Shown: one piece after another, positions 27,002 to 34,960 of the stretch
Numbering within the stretch: the first letter of the stretch is position 1
How the letters are laid out: each line of letters starts with the position of its first letter
Translations under genes and position numbers: made by a program
NCBI RefSeq assembly: GCF_002893095.1
Contig: NZ_PKQQ01000009.1
Coordinates: 62,001 to 126,000 of the forward strand
Origin: Stenotrophomonas sp. VV52
GTDB lineage: Bacteria > Pseudomonadota > Gammaproteobacteria > Xanthomonadales > Xanthomonadaceae
DNA length: 64,000 nucleotides
Direction of reading: 5' to 3'
The notes under the pieces: model-generated
Told to the model about the DNA's origin: nothing
The model's input: the letters and a program-made list of their open reading frames with translations, nothing else
The model's database searches: none

Positions 27002-28636
27002 TCACCAGTTCGGATCTTCCGCCGGCGCCGCTGCCTTCGGCGCGGCCGCGCGGGCCGCCTTGGGCTTGGCGGTGCCGGATGCGGCGGCCTTCTCTGCCAC
27101 CTCCTTCACCGCCCCCGCCTGCTGGCGCAGCTCGATCGAACCCGGCTTGAACGCGCTGCCGCCCACGTCCGCGCCACCTTCAATGGTGCCGTAGGACGTC
27201 TGCGACGCCACCCGGTCCACCCGGATCGTGCAGCACGGGGTTTCATTGCGGCCCAGCGAACGGCCGGTCTGCGGGTCCTTCAGCTCCTCGCCCAGCATCA
27301 CCGCCTGCCAGCGCTGGCCCACTTTCAGCGTGTCGCCCCCCTGGCTGAGCACCACCTGGTCGCCGGTCATCGCCACCACCGACACCGGGAAGATCTCGGT
27401 GATGATCGCGGTGCCGATCTGGCCCGACAGCGACTCCATCATCGCCGCCGCCATGCCCTTGCCATCCACCACGCGCGGCAGGGTGCTCGGGCCGGTCGAC
27501 GCCAGCTGGTGGTCGAAGCTGTCGGACATCACCACCTCGCCGGTGGTGGCATTGATCAACCGCAGCGTGATGCGCCCGCCACCGGAGTACGAGCTCACCT
27601 GGCGGTCGGACATGCGCAGGTTGCGCACGCTGCGCGGGTACTCGAAGCGCTCGATGGTCGGAATCAGGATCAGGTCGGTGGCCAGCTGCTGGCCCAGCCG
27701 CGCGGTGTCCTGCAGGCGCACGTTGCCGCTGTTGATGTGGTCGATCTCGGCCTGCATCTCCTCGCCGAACTCGCGGTCGAGCACGATGAAGCGCTTGGTC
27801 TGGGTCAGCGTGTCGTTCAGGCGCGCGCGGATCGCCGCAGCCACGTCTTCGCTGGCCACGCGGCCGTCGCCCACCGCGTAGCTGCCGCTGCGCACGTGGG
27901 GCTGCGCCACCACGATCTTCGGCCGGCCCTGCTCGTCCGGTGCACGGTACTGGGCGATGTCCGCGCGCACGCGGACCTTCCAGTAGCTGCGCATCGTACG
28001 GCGGCTCACGTCCGACTCGAACGATTGCGCGCCGCGCTCGGCCTTCACACTGGCCTGTTCCTTGTAGCTTTCCTTGATGCTGGCCGAGGCCGACGCGGAA
28101 CCGTCGGACGCTTCGGCCTGCGCCTGCCCCGAGCCACTGGCCGATGCAGACGCCGAATACTTGTAGCCGGCGTCGCTGGCGCGCACGCGGGCAATCACTT
28201 CTTCATCCAGCTGGGTCACTTCTTCCTGCGAAAGGATTTCATAGCCCAGCACCGCCCCCTGCGAGGCAGCGATCATCTGCTGGGCGAACGCGTCGGCGCG
28301 GATATCGCCGACGTGTTCCCCATCCACGTCCACATGCAGGCCCGCACGCAGGCTCTGCATCTGGCTGGCCACGCGCACGCCATTGACCTGTGCCACCGCC
28401 GACTGCAACGCCGCCAGCACCGCCAGCTCCGGCGTGCTGCCGACACCATCGGCTTCGCGCGCCACCCTGGTGGTGCCGCCGAAATCCGGCGAGCCACGCA
28501 AGGGCTTCTCAGCCGGGGCTTCCAGCTTCGAGTCCTGCTTGGGGGCCGCCGCCTCCACCGGCGCCTCCTGCTTGCCGCAGGCGGCAAGCAGGGAAGCGGT
28601 GAGGGCCAGGCTGATCAGTCGGGTTGCGGTCTGCAT
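27002..28636 (-). CDS. CsgG-like outer-membrane lipoprotein
   Basis: A 544-residue lipoprotein, last gene of a four-gene exported-protein operon. Signal and lipobox: MQTATRLISLALTASLLAAC (Cys20). Residues 50-160 include an AAALQSAVAQVNGV-type segment like LPP20/FlgT N-terminal domains. A Ser/Ala/Gly-rich low-complexity insert follows. The second half resembles CsgG/TolB-N proteins: AAAIRARLNDTLTQTKRFIV, LDREFGEEMQAEI, ATDLILIPTIERFEY, and GGRITLRLINATTGEVVMSD. CsgG-family proteins form outer-membrane export channels or assembly platforms. No curli subunit genes are nearby. An Ala/Lys/Pro-rich C-terminal tail ends the protein. The CsgG-like call rests on pattern, not alignment. Confidence 0.7.
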   Translation of the reverse strand: MQTATRLISLALTASLLAACGKQEAPVEAAAPKQDSKLEAPAEKPLRGSPDFGGTTRVAREADGVGSTPELAVLAALQSAVAQVNGVRVASQMQSLRAGLHVDVDGEHVGDIRADAFAQQMIAASQGAVLGYEILSQEEVTQLDEEVIARVRASDAGYKYSASASASGSGQAQAEASDGSASASASIKESYKEQASVKAERGAQSFESDVSRRTMRSYWKVRVRADIAQYRAPDEQGRPKIVVAQPHVRSGSYAVGDGRVASEDVAAAIRARLNDTLTQTKRFIVLDREFGEEMQAEIDHINSGNVRLQDTARLGQQLATDLILIPTIERFEYPRSVRNLRMSDRQVSSYSGGGRITLRLINATTGEVVMSDSFDHQLASTGPSTLPRVVDGKGMAAAMMESLSGQIGTAIITEIFPVSVVAMTGDQVVLSQGGDTLKVGQRWQAVMLGEELKDPQTGRSLGRNETPCCTIRVDRVASQTSYGTIEGGADVGGSAFKPGSIELRQQAGAVKEVAEKAAASGTAKPKAARAAAPKAAAPAEDPNW

Positions 28637-28654
28637 GCGTGGCGCTCCTTTCTC

Positions 28655-29317
28655 TTACAGGGTGTCGAGCAGCGACTCGGCGTTGCCCGGCACCTTGATC
28701 TTGCTGGCGCGGGCAAAGGTCAGCGCCGCCTTGGACGAGCTGTACAGACCCTTCAGGTAGCCCGGCGATTCCTTTGCCACCCAGGCACCGGCGACCAGCT
28801 TGCGGCCCACGGTGGCTAGCTGGGTCGCGCCCAGGTTCTTCATGCCGTTGGCGAAGTTGCTGGCTTCACCGCTCAGCTTCTGGCCTTCCACGGCCGAAGC
28901 GGCCAGCGCGATCAGGCCGTCGGTGTAGTGCTGCTTGGACTCGGCGCTCAGCTCCGGCTTGGCTGCCACGCGCTCGTCGATCGCCGCCTGGGCGGCTTCG
29001 CTGACCGAGACCGACTTCTTCATCTGGTCCACGTTGACCGAACCGGACGACAGCGCCTGGCGCTCGGCTTCCAGCAGCTGCACCTGCTCGGCCAGGCCGA
29101 AGGCCTTGGCGAACGCGGTCTGTGCTTCCAGCGAGTGCGACTGCGAGGCGGCGAAACGGCGCACCAGTGCTTCCTGGTCGGCTTCGCTCGGCGCGGCCGA
29201 CGAGGACGACGACGACGAACCGCCGCCGGCCAGTTGCTTCAGCTTGCCGAACTGCGCGTGCGCCGGTGCGGCGAAGGTGGTGGCCAGGGCCAGTGTGATG
29301 AGGGTCTTGCGGATCAT
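28655..29317 (-). CDS. Exported hypothetical protein of the CsgG-like operon
   Basis: A 220-residue periplasmic protein, family unknown. Signal peptide MIRKTLITLALATTFAAPAHA, then a Ser/Gly-rich stretch with seven consecutive serines around residue 35. A mostly helical body follows, ending in SLLDTL. The ATG at 29317 is preceded by AAGGA and begins the signal; a longer in-frame start adds 16 unlikely residues. It lies 18 bases before the CsgG-like gene and 44 bases after the FlgT-like gene, so it is in the same transcript. The helical, cysteine-free character suggests a chaperone or substrate of the CsgG-like protein; this is inference. Confidence 0.7.
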   Translation of the reverse strand: MIRKTLITLALATTFAAPAHAQFGKLKQLAGGGSSSSSSSAAPSEADQEALVRRFAASQSHSLEAQTAFAKAFGLAEQVQLLEAERQALSSGSVNVDQMKKSVSVSEAAQAAIDERVAAKPELSAESKQHYTDGLIALAASAVEGQKLSGEASNFANGMKNLGATQLATVGRKLVAGAWVAKESPGYLKGLYSSSKAALTFARASKIKVPGNAESLLDTL

Positions 29318-29361
29318 GGTGTAGTCCTTGATGAAATGCGGGTTGCGGTGTCGGCGTGCGA

Positions 29362-30462
29362 TCAACGCACGGCCTTGACGTTCAATTCGTTGATCATCTG
29401 CTGCGCGCCCTTCTCAGACGCGATCTGCAGCGCGTTGGTGCGGGCCACGGTTTCGTTCGGGCCGGTACCGGAGAACTGCACGGGACCCACCGACGACACC
29501 GTCTTCGGGAAACGGCCGCTCACGTCCAGCACCTTGCCGGTGACGGTCACGAACACGCGGGTATTGCCGCTGACCGGATCGCGATCGCGCATGCCCACGT
29601 CCAGCGTGCCGACGGCCAGGTACGGAATGTTGGCGGCCTTGATGCCGTTGGCGGTGTCGCGCAGGGTCGCCGGCGAGAGATCGTTGCCGGTGCTGAAGTC
29701 CTTGCGGATGCGCTCGATGCTCAGCAGGCCGCGGCTTTCGCCTTCCACGTACTCGGCTTCCACCACTTCGTAACCGGCAGCGCTGAACGCACCGGTCATG
29801 GCCGTGTTGATCTCGTTGGCGTTGGCCACCTTCCAGCTGACGTTGTCGCTGCGCGCGGTGGTGCTGCCACCGGAGGTGATCGACACCGACGCGTTCTGGT
29901 TGATGCTGCCGTTGGTGCTCACCGAGTTGCCACGGAAGCTGTCGCCTTCGCGGGTCTTTTCGTCATAGCTCTGGCTGGCGTCGACGCGGCGGTATTCCTT
30001 GTCCTGGAACGACTGCACGGTGTCCTGCGAGCGCGCCATGAACAGGAAGGTCAGCAGCGAACGCTCATTACCGCGTGCGCCGGCGGTGGCCGAACCGGCG
30101 TCCAGCTTGGTCTGCAGCAGGGTGGCGTTGATCTCGGCACGCACGCTGACCGTGTAGGTCTTGGCCTTCTTGTCTTCGGTGTCCGAGAGCGGCACCGCCG
30201 ACAGCACGTAGCGGTCGATCTCGCCGATGAACTCGGCGCGGCGGTCTTCGAACAGGCGCAGCTTGGCCGCACCGGACTCGGCGATGTACGCCTCCAGCGC
30301 GTTGACCTTGGCTTTCTTCAACGCTTCGGCACGGGTGTCGGCACTCAGGCGCAGGCCATAGCTGGCCGAACCGGTACCCCGGGAACTGGCGGTCTGCGCC
30401 GACACCGGCGCGGCAACCATCAGGGCAATGAGAATCAGCAGTACGGCACGAATCAACGGCAT
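29362..30462 (-). CDS. Exported FlgT/LPP20-like envelope protein
   Basis: A 366-residue periplasmic protein. Signal peptide MPLIRAVLLILIALMVAAPV ends before SAQTASS. Residues 30-115 (LSADTRAEALKKAKVNALEA and TVSVRAEINATLLQ) look like the LPP20/FlgT N-terminal fold, where an oligonucleotide-like repeat precedes a beta strand. The middle is polar with Ser/Asn-rich stretches. The C-terminal part, IPYLAVGTLDVGMRDRDPVS and RTNALQIASEKGAQQMINEL, repeats the FlgT-like pattern. It overlaps the preceding gene by 10 bases, so translation is coupled. No flagellar genes adjoin, so a general outer-membrane assembly role is more likely than a flagellar one. Confidence 0.65.
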   Translation of the reverse strand: MPLIRAVLLILIALMVAAPVSAQTASSRGTGSASYGLRLSADTRAEALKKAKVNALEAYIAESGAAKLRLFEDRRAEFIGEIDRYVLSAVPLSDTEDKKAKTYTVSVRAEINATLLQTKLDAGSATAGARGNERSLLTFLFMARSQDTVQSFQDKEYRRVDASQSYDEKTREGDSFRGNSVSTNGSINQNASVSITSGGSTTARSDNVSWKVANANEINTAMTGAFSAAGYEVVEAEYVEGESRGLLSIERIRKDFSTGNDLSPATLRDTANGIKAANIPYLAVGTLDVGMRDRDPVSGNTRVFVTVTGKVLDVSGRFPKTVSSVGPVQFSGTGPNETVARTNALQIASEKGAQQMINELNVKAVR

Positions 30463-31655
30463 GAGGCGATCAACTCCTGGAGGGCTTGGGTCTGTTGCTG
30501 CAGCGGCTTGCCGCCGGGCTTCTGTTCGTCCAGCCAGGCGCGCGCATCGGCACGCTTGGCGGCGGCACCGGCGAAGGCGTCCAGCCCGGCCAGCACGGTT
30601 TCATAGCTGGCCGACCACTGGTCCACGTGCCACTGCGTGGCCGGCACCACCTTGGTGGCACCCTTGCGAAGCGGCTGGTCGAAGAACACCTTGCCCGAGA
30701 ACGGCTCCACCACCGTGGCCTGGAAGAACGCGCCGAACAGCATCGTCTTCATCGCCGGGGTTTCATTGATCACGCCGTTCTTCAGCGCGTCCAGGCGCAG
30801 CTTCACCACGTAGTCCGGCTCGGGAATCTTCAGCTGGTAGACCTTGCCGTCGGCAAAGCGCGCGGCCATCGCCCCGCCGATGGCCTGGCCACTGGCCGGC
30901 GGCAGCAGGCCGATGCCGGTGTTGGACGAGAGCGTCTTGGACAGTTCATGCGCGAGCGTGGCGCGCAGCACCTGTTCGTTCACGGCGTCGGGCAGCTTGG
31001 CGCGCACCGCGTCGGAGAGAGTCACTTCGCCCACCTGCAGGCGGCGGGTGGACGCGGCCGGCAGTTTCGCCTTGGCCAGCGTGTCGGCCAGCACCTGCGG
31101 CAGGCCGGTGGCGGCGTTGCCGTACAGCAGGTCGGCGACGATGGTGTCGATCTCATCGTCGTCGGGCAGGTACTCCATCACGTCGATCCGCTGCAGCGTG
31201 ATCGGATAGGAGGCCACTACCTGGCGTTCGCGGAAGTCGAAGAACAGCGCCTGCAGCGCTACTTCCACCAGCACCTTGTACTGCCCGCCGATGGGCTCGA
31301 TCGAAACCAGTTCGCGGTCCAGCGCGGTGGCCAGCACCGTGGCGCTGGTGGTGCCGTCGAGCATCGCCAGCGGCTGGTCGATCAGTTCCAAGGTCGCCGG
31401 CGGCTTGGCTTTCAGGCGCGCCCACAGGGCCTGGTTGAGTGGCGCCAGGCCACGCGCTTCCAGCACGGCTGCTGTACGCGGGGTGCTGGCCTCTACGGCG
31501 CTTTGTTCGGCGGTGTAGGCGAATCCGGCCCAGTAGGCCTGCTGCGACTTGTCGGCAGCCTGTGCGCTGCTGGCTGCGCTGATCGCCACAATGACGAACC
31601 CGCACACCAGCAGCCACGCGCCATGCGCGCGCGTGCGCTTCTTCCCTGAAAACAT
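30453..31655 (-). CDS. Exported hypothetical protein, first gene of the CsgG-like operon
   Basis: A 400-residue exported protein, not recognised. Signal: basic MFSGKKRTRAHG then hydrophobic AWLLVCGFVIVAISAASSAQ, cleavage near AQA-AD. The body has LVSIEPIGGQYKVLVEVALQ and FFDFRERQVVASYPITLQRI segments. These read like lipoprotein-associated domains of penicillin-binding-protein activators, but this is weak. It is the first of four tightly spaced genes and its end overlaps the next by 10 bases. The upstream gap of 100 bases to the sigma gene could hold the promoter; no ECF42-type motif is seen there, so the operon is probably separate from the sigma module. Confidence 0.65.
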   Translation of the reverse strand: MFSGKKRTRAHGAWLLVCGFVIVAISAASSAQAADKSQQAYWAGFAYTAEQSAVEASTPRTAAVLEARGLAPLNQALWARLKAKPPATLELIDQPLAMLDGTTSATVLATALDRELVSIEPIGGQYKVLVEVALQALFFDFRERQVVASYPITLQRIDVMEYLPDDDEIDTIVADLLYGNAATGLPQVLADTLAKAKLPAASTRRLQVGEVTLSDAVRAKLPDAVNEQVLRATLAHELSKTLSSNTGIGLLPPASGQAIGGAMAARFADGKVYQLKIPEPDYVVKLRLDALKNGVINETPAMKTMLFGAFFQATVVEPFSGKVFFDQPLRKGATKVVPATQWHVDQWSASYETVLAGLDAFAGAAAKRADARAWLDEQKPGGKPLQQQTQALQELIASCR

Positions 31656-31755
31656 CGTCCCGCGTCCTTATCGGCTGGACCTGGGCAGGTGCCCGGTCAC
31701 TTTTGTGAAGTGCGACACGATAGAAGATGAATGCGACGCAATCAAGTCAAGCGGG

Positions 31756-33009
31756 TCAGCGGGAACCCGCTCGTGCCTGCAGAAGCGCCCGTTCCCGGGC
31801 ATTGGGCGTAAGCCGCGCCGCGCGCGCAAAGGCTTCCGCAGCTTCCTCATTCCGGCCCATCTGCGACAAAAGGTCACCCTGCACCGCCGCCAGCGGCGCG
31901 TACTCCTGCAACCGCGGGTCCTCGGCCAGCGCTTCCACCAGCGGCCATGCCGCGGCGGCGCCTTCCGCGCGCGACACTGCCACCGCGCGGTTGAGTTCGA
32001 CTACCGGCGACGGCTGCACCTGCGCCAGCCGCGCATACAACGCGGCCATGCGTGCCCAGTCGGTCTGATCGGCGCGACGCGCGCGCGCATGGCAGTCGGC
32101 AATCGCGGCCTGCAGCACGTAGCCATCGTCCGCGCCGCCCAGCGCCAGCGCCTGGCGCAATGCGGCCTGGCCGCGCGCCACCTGCAGGTGGTCCCAGCGG
32201 GTGCGGTCCTGCTCGGGCAGCAGGATCGGGTTGCCGTGTGCGTCCACCCGTGCCGCCGCGCGCGAGGCCTGCAACTCCATCAGCGCCAGCAGCCCATGCA
32301 CCTGCGGCCACGTTGGCAGGCGCTGCTGCAGCACCCGGCCCAGCCGCAGTGCTTCCTCGCACAGCGCCGGCCGCATCCAGTCATCGCCGCTGCTGGCCGC
32401 ATAGCCTTCGTTGAAGATCAGGTACACCACCGCCAATACCGAACCCAACCGTTCCGGCAACGCGGCCTGGCGCGGCACTTCGAACGGCACCTGCTTCGCG
32501 GCCAGCGTGCGCTTGGCGCGCACGATGCGCTGGGCGATGGTCGGTTCGGGCTGCAGGAACGCGCGTGCGATCTCGTCGGTGGTCAGCCCACCGAGCAGGC
32601 GCAGGGTGAGTGCCACCCGTGCATCGGCCGACAGCACCGGGTGGCAGGCCACGAACATCAGCCGCAGCAGGTCATCGCCGATGTCGTCCTGCAGTGCGTC
32701 GCTGTCGTCGGGCAGCGGCAGCGGTTGCGGCTCCAGTTCCGTGCCCCACTGCGCATGCTGGCCGGCCACGCGCTGGTGCTGGCGCAGCACGTCGATGGCG
32801 CGATTGCGTGCGGTGGTCATCAACCACGCTCCCGGATTGTCCGGAACGCCCTGCGTGGGCCAACGCTCCAGCGCGGCCAGCCAGGTGTCCTGGGCCAGTT
32901 CTTCGGCACGCCCGATGTCGCCCCCCAGCATCCGCGCCAGGCGTGCGATCAGGGCCGGCGACTCCATCCGCCAGAGGGTATCCAGTCGTTGCGTGAGTGC
33001 TGCATCCAT
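31756..33009 (-). CDS. ECF42-type RNA polymerase sigma factor with C-terminal TPR domain
   Basis: Extracytoplasmic-function sigma factor, 417 residues. Region 2 is at the N-terminus (AEELAQDTWLAALERWP, AWLMTTARNRAIDVLRQ). Region 4 contains GLTTDEIARAFLQPEPTIAQ followed by RIVRAKRTL. A long C-terminal extension of about 220 residues with TPR-like repeats (QGDLLSQMGRNEEAAEAFAR) marks the ECF42 group, which is otherwise recognised by linkage to DGPF/YciI proteins. Exactly such genes lie upstream. No anti-sigma gene is present, as usual for this group. The ATG at 33009 is chosen since MDAALTQRLD starts region 2; earlier TTG/GTG starts are possible. Confidence 0.92.
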   Translation of the reverse strand: MDAALTQRLDTLWRMESPALIARLARMLGGDIGRAEELAQDTWLAALERWPTQGVPDNPGAWLMTTARNRAIDVLRQHQRVAGQHAQWGTELEPQPLPLPDDSDALQDDIGDDLLRLMFVACHPVLSADARVALTLRLLGGLTTDEIARAFLQPEPTIAQRIVRAKRTLAAKQVPFEVPRQAALPERLGSVLAVVYLIFNEGYAASSGDDWMRPALCEEALRLGRVLQQRLPTWPQVHGLLALMELQASRAAARVDAHGNPILLPEQDRTRWDHLQVARGQAALRQALALGGADDGYVLQAAIADCHARARRADQTDWARMAALYARLAQVQPSPVVELNRAVAVSRAEGAAAAWPLVEALAEDPRLQEYAPLAAVQGDLLSQMGRNEEAAEAFARAARLTPNARERALLQARAGSR

Positions 33010-33066
33010 GCGGCGAATGAGAGCATCGCCCACCGCGCCGCACAAGGTGCGGCGCGGCAGTGGGCG

Positions 33067-33474
33067 TCAGCCAGGTTCGCCGTCCATGTGCGCCACTTCC
33101 CAGAGGTGGCCGTCCGGATCGGCGAAGCTGCGTTGGTACATGAAACCGTAGTCGCGCGCCTCGGTCGGCTCGGTGCCGCCCGCGGCCTTGGCCTTCTCCA
33201 CGGTGGCGTCCACGGCGGCGCGGCTGGGCGAGGACAGCGCCAGAATCACCTGCGCCTGTTTGTGCGCATCACCGATCGGCCGGTTGATGAAGGTGGCGAA
33301 GAAGTCCTCCTTCAGCAGCATCAGCATGATGGTGTCGCTGATGTTGAAGGACGCCGCCTTTTCATCGGTGTAGGTCAGGTTGGGGGTGAAGCCCAGTGCG
33401 GCGAAAAAGGTCTTGCTCCTCTCCAGGTCCTTGACCGGGAGATTGACGAAGATCATCTGCGGTGCATCGCTCAT
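33067..33474 (-). CDS. VOC (glyoxalase/bleomycin-resistance) superfamily protein
   Basis: A 135-residue vicinal-oxygen-chelate fold protein. It begins MIFVNLPVKDLERSKTFFAA LG after a short leader and ends with RSFADPDGHLWEVAHMD, the standard second half of the fold. A Glu metal ligand is present near the end (HLWEV). An AAGGAG ribosome site precedes the ATG. It sits between another VOC gene and the ECF42 sigma gene in one transcript. Relatives in this context are of unknown substrate. Confidence 0.88.
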   Translation of the reverse strand: MSDAPQMIFVNLPVKDLERSKTFFAALGFTPNLTYTDEKAASFNISDTIMLMLLKEDFFATFINRPIGDAHKQAQVILALSSPSRAAVDATVEKAKAAGGTEPTEARDYGFMYQRSFADPDGHLWEVAHMDGEPG

Positions 33475-33490
33475 CGTGTGCTCCTTGCGA

Positions 33491-33916
33491 TCAGGGGGCT
33501 TTCATGCAGTTGACCATCCACGGCTTGCCGTACTTGTCTTCCAGCATGCCCCAGCGCTTGGCCCAGAAGGTTTCGCCGATCGGGAAGGTGATCTTGCCGC
33601 CTTCAGCCAGCGCCTTGAACACGCGCTCGGCTTCCTCTTCGGTTTCCACATCCACGTTGATGGTGGTGCTGCCGTTGTCGCCGGAGCCCGGGCCATCCGC
33701 GGCCATCAGGATCGCGTCGCCCACCTCCAGCTGGCTGTGCGCGATCAGGTTCGGATCGCTCGGACCCGGGTTGTCGCCGCAGCCTTCCATGTTGTCGCTG
33801 GGCGGCATGTCGCTGTACTTCATTTCCGAGGTGACCTTGCCACCCAGGGCCTGGGCGTAGAACGCCATCGCTTCGTGGGTCTTGCCGTTGAAGCCGAGGA
33901 ACGGAATCAGTTTCAT
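33491..33916 (-). CDS. PhnB-like VOC family protein
   Basis: A 141-residue protein of the PhnB/3-demethylubiquinone-9 methyltransferase-like VOC group. Key regions: MKLIPFLGFNGKTHEAMAFY at the start, ILMAADGPGSGDNGSTTINV in the middle, and ETFWAKRWGMLEDKYGKPWM with NC at the end. The ATG at 33916 has a GGAGAGT ribosome site. In the ECF42 operon after the YciI gene. Despite older names, no methyltransferase motif is present. Confidence 0.88.
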   Translation of the reverse strand: MKLIPFLGFNGKTHEAMAFYAQALGGKVTSEMKYSDMPPSDNMEGCGDNPGPSDPNLIAHSQLEVGDAILMAADGPGSGDNGSTTINVDVETEEEAERVFKALAEGGKITFPIGETFWAKRWGMLEDKYGKPWMVNCMKAP

Positions 33917-33943
33917 GGGACTCTCCAAAGGGTCGGGGGTGGG

Positions 33944-34363
33944 TCAGTCGGCCTGGCCGATCTGCTCGCGCAAACGCTGTTCCTGTGCACGTAATTCCGG
34001 GGTGAAGGCTTCACCGAAATCTTCCTCGGTGTAGAACGGACGGATCTCGACCACGTCGCCGGGCAGGAACGGGGCGCGCTTGAGCCATTCGGTGGCTTCG
34101 TCCACCGAACGCACCTGCCACAGCCAGAACCCGGCCACCAGCTCGCGGGTTTCGGCGAACGGTCCGTCGATGACCTGGGGGGCGGCACCGGTGTAGGCCA
34201 CCCGGCGGCCATGCGAGCTGGGGCGCAGGCCGTCGCCGGCCAGCATGATGCCGGCGTTGATGAGCTCTTCGTTGAAGTCGCCCATCGCCTTGAACTGCGC
34301 TTCGGTCGGCAGCTGCCCGGCCTCGGTGGCCTCGGTTGCCTTCACGATCACCATGACTTTCAT
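33944..34363 (-). CDS. YciI/DGPF domain protein, first gene of ECF42 operon
   Basis: A 139-residue YCII-related protein. It carries the motif that names the DGPF family, QVIDGPFAETRELVAGFWLW, and the dimeric alpha-beta barrel start MKVMVIVKATEATEAGQLPT. The ATG at 34363 has GAGGAC at proper spacing and lies about 40 bases downstream of the predicted ECF42 promoter start. DGPF proteins are the constant partners of ECF42 sigma factors and are often their main targets; their biochemical role is not settled. Confidence 0.92.
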   Translation of the reverse strand: MKVMVIVKATEATEAGQLPTEAQFKAMGDFNEELINAGIMLAGDGLRPSSHGRRVAYTGAAPQVIDGPFAETRELVAGFWLWQVRSVDEATEWLKRAPFLPGDVVEIRPFYTEEDFGEAFTPELRAQEQRLREQIGQAD

Positions 34364-34411
34364 TGGTCTGTCCTCGATGCCGGCCCGGTTGTCGGGCCCT
34401 TCACTGGTTAC

Positions 34412-34438
34412 GACGCCCCAGTGGACCGGAAATCGACA
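34412..34438 (-). promoter_or_regulatory. Predicted ECF42-dependent promoter
   Basis: On the minus strand TGTCGA at 34438-34433 is followed after 17 bases by CGTC at 34415-34412. As I recall from work on ECF42 factors, their promoters carry TGTCGA at -35 and CGA/TC-type at -10, so this is an autoregulatory promoter for the YciI-VOC-VOC-sigma operon. Initiation would fall about 40 bases before the YciI ATG. Confidence 0.75.
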
Positions 34439-34576
34439 CGGTCGCCAAACAAATATTCCAGGGCCGCCACGCCGTGTCGGATACAGCCCCTGAACAGGCC
34501 GTGGGCGCTGCACTGCAACAGGACTGTCGCGCCGGCTGGGGCATCATGGCCGCTCCCCCGCACCGAGGTCGCCGCC

Positions 34577-34951
34577 ATGCAATACCTGCTGCTGATCTAT
34601 ATCGACCCGACCCTGATCCAGGACCTGCCGGCCGACGAGTACGACCGGGTGATGCGCGGCTGCATCCAGCACGCCGACAAGCTCGAGGCCGAAGGCACGC
34701 TGGTGCTGTCGCAGCGGCTCGAGCCGGTCAACCAGGCGCGCACACTGCGTACGCGCGATGCGCAGGCACGCATCACCGACGGTCCCTTCGCCGAAACCCG
34801 CGAACTGCTGGCCGGCTTCAACCTGATCAACGCGCCCAACCACGAAGAAGCCATGCGCATCGCCCAGCAGTTCCCGTGGTCGCGCTACGGCAGCATCGAA
34901 GTGCGCCCGGTGGAGGACATGAATGTTGAGCGCGAGCGCGTAGGCGCGTGA
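34577..34951 (+). CDS. Second YciI/DGPF domain protein (divergent)
   Basis: A 124-residue YCII-related protein starting MQYLLLIYIDPTLIQDLPAD, with the family motif ITDGPFAETRELLAGFNLI. Transcribed away from the ECF42 operon. Its upstream region lacks an obvious TGTCGA/CGTC pair, so control by the same sigma factor is likely by position but not seen. The ATG at 34577 is preceded by a weak CGAGG site. It ends nine bases from the convergent NHL/M23 gene. Confidence 0.9.
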   Translation: MQYLLLIYIDPTLIQDLPADEYDRVMRGCIQHADKLEAEGTLVLSQRLEPVNQARTLRTRDAQARITDGPFAETRELLAGFNLINAPNHEEAMRIAQQFPWSRYGSIEVRPVEDMNVERERVGA

Positions 34952-34960
34952 CGTTGCCGG

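Noticed and set aside
34451..34576. ECF42 promoter for the divergent DGPF gene
   Set aside because: TGTCGG and TGTCGC occur, but neither has CGTC at about 17 bases, so no call is made.
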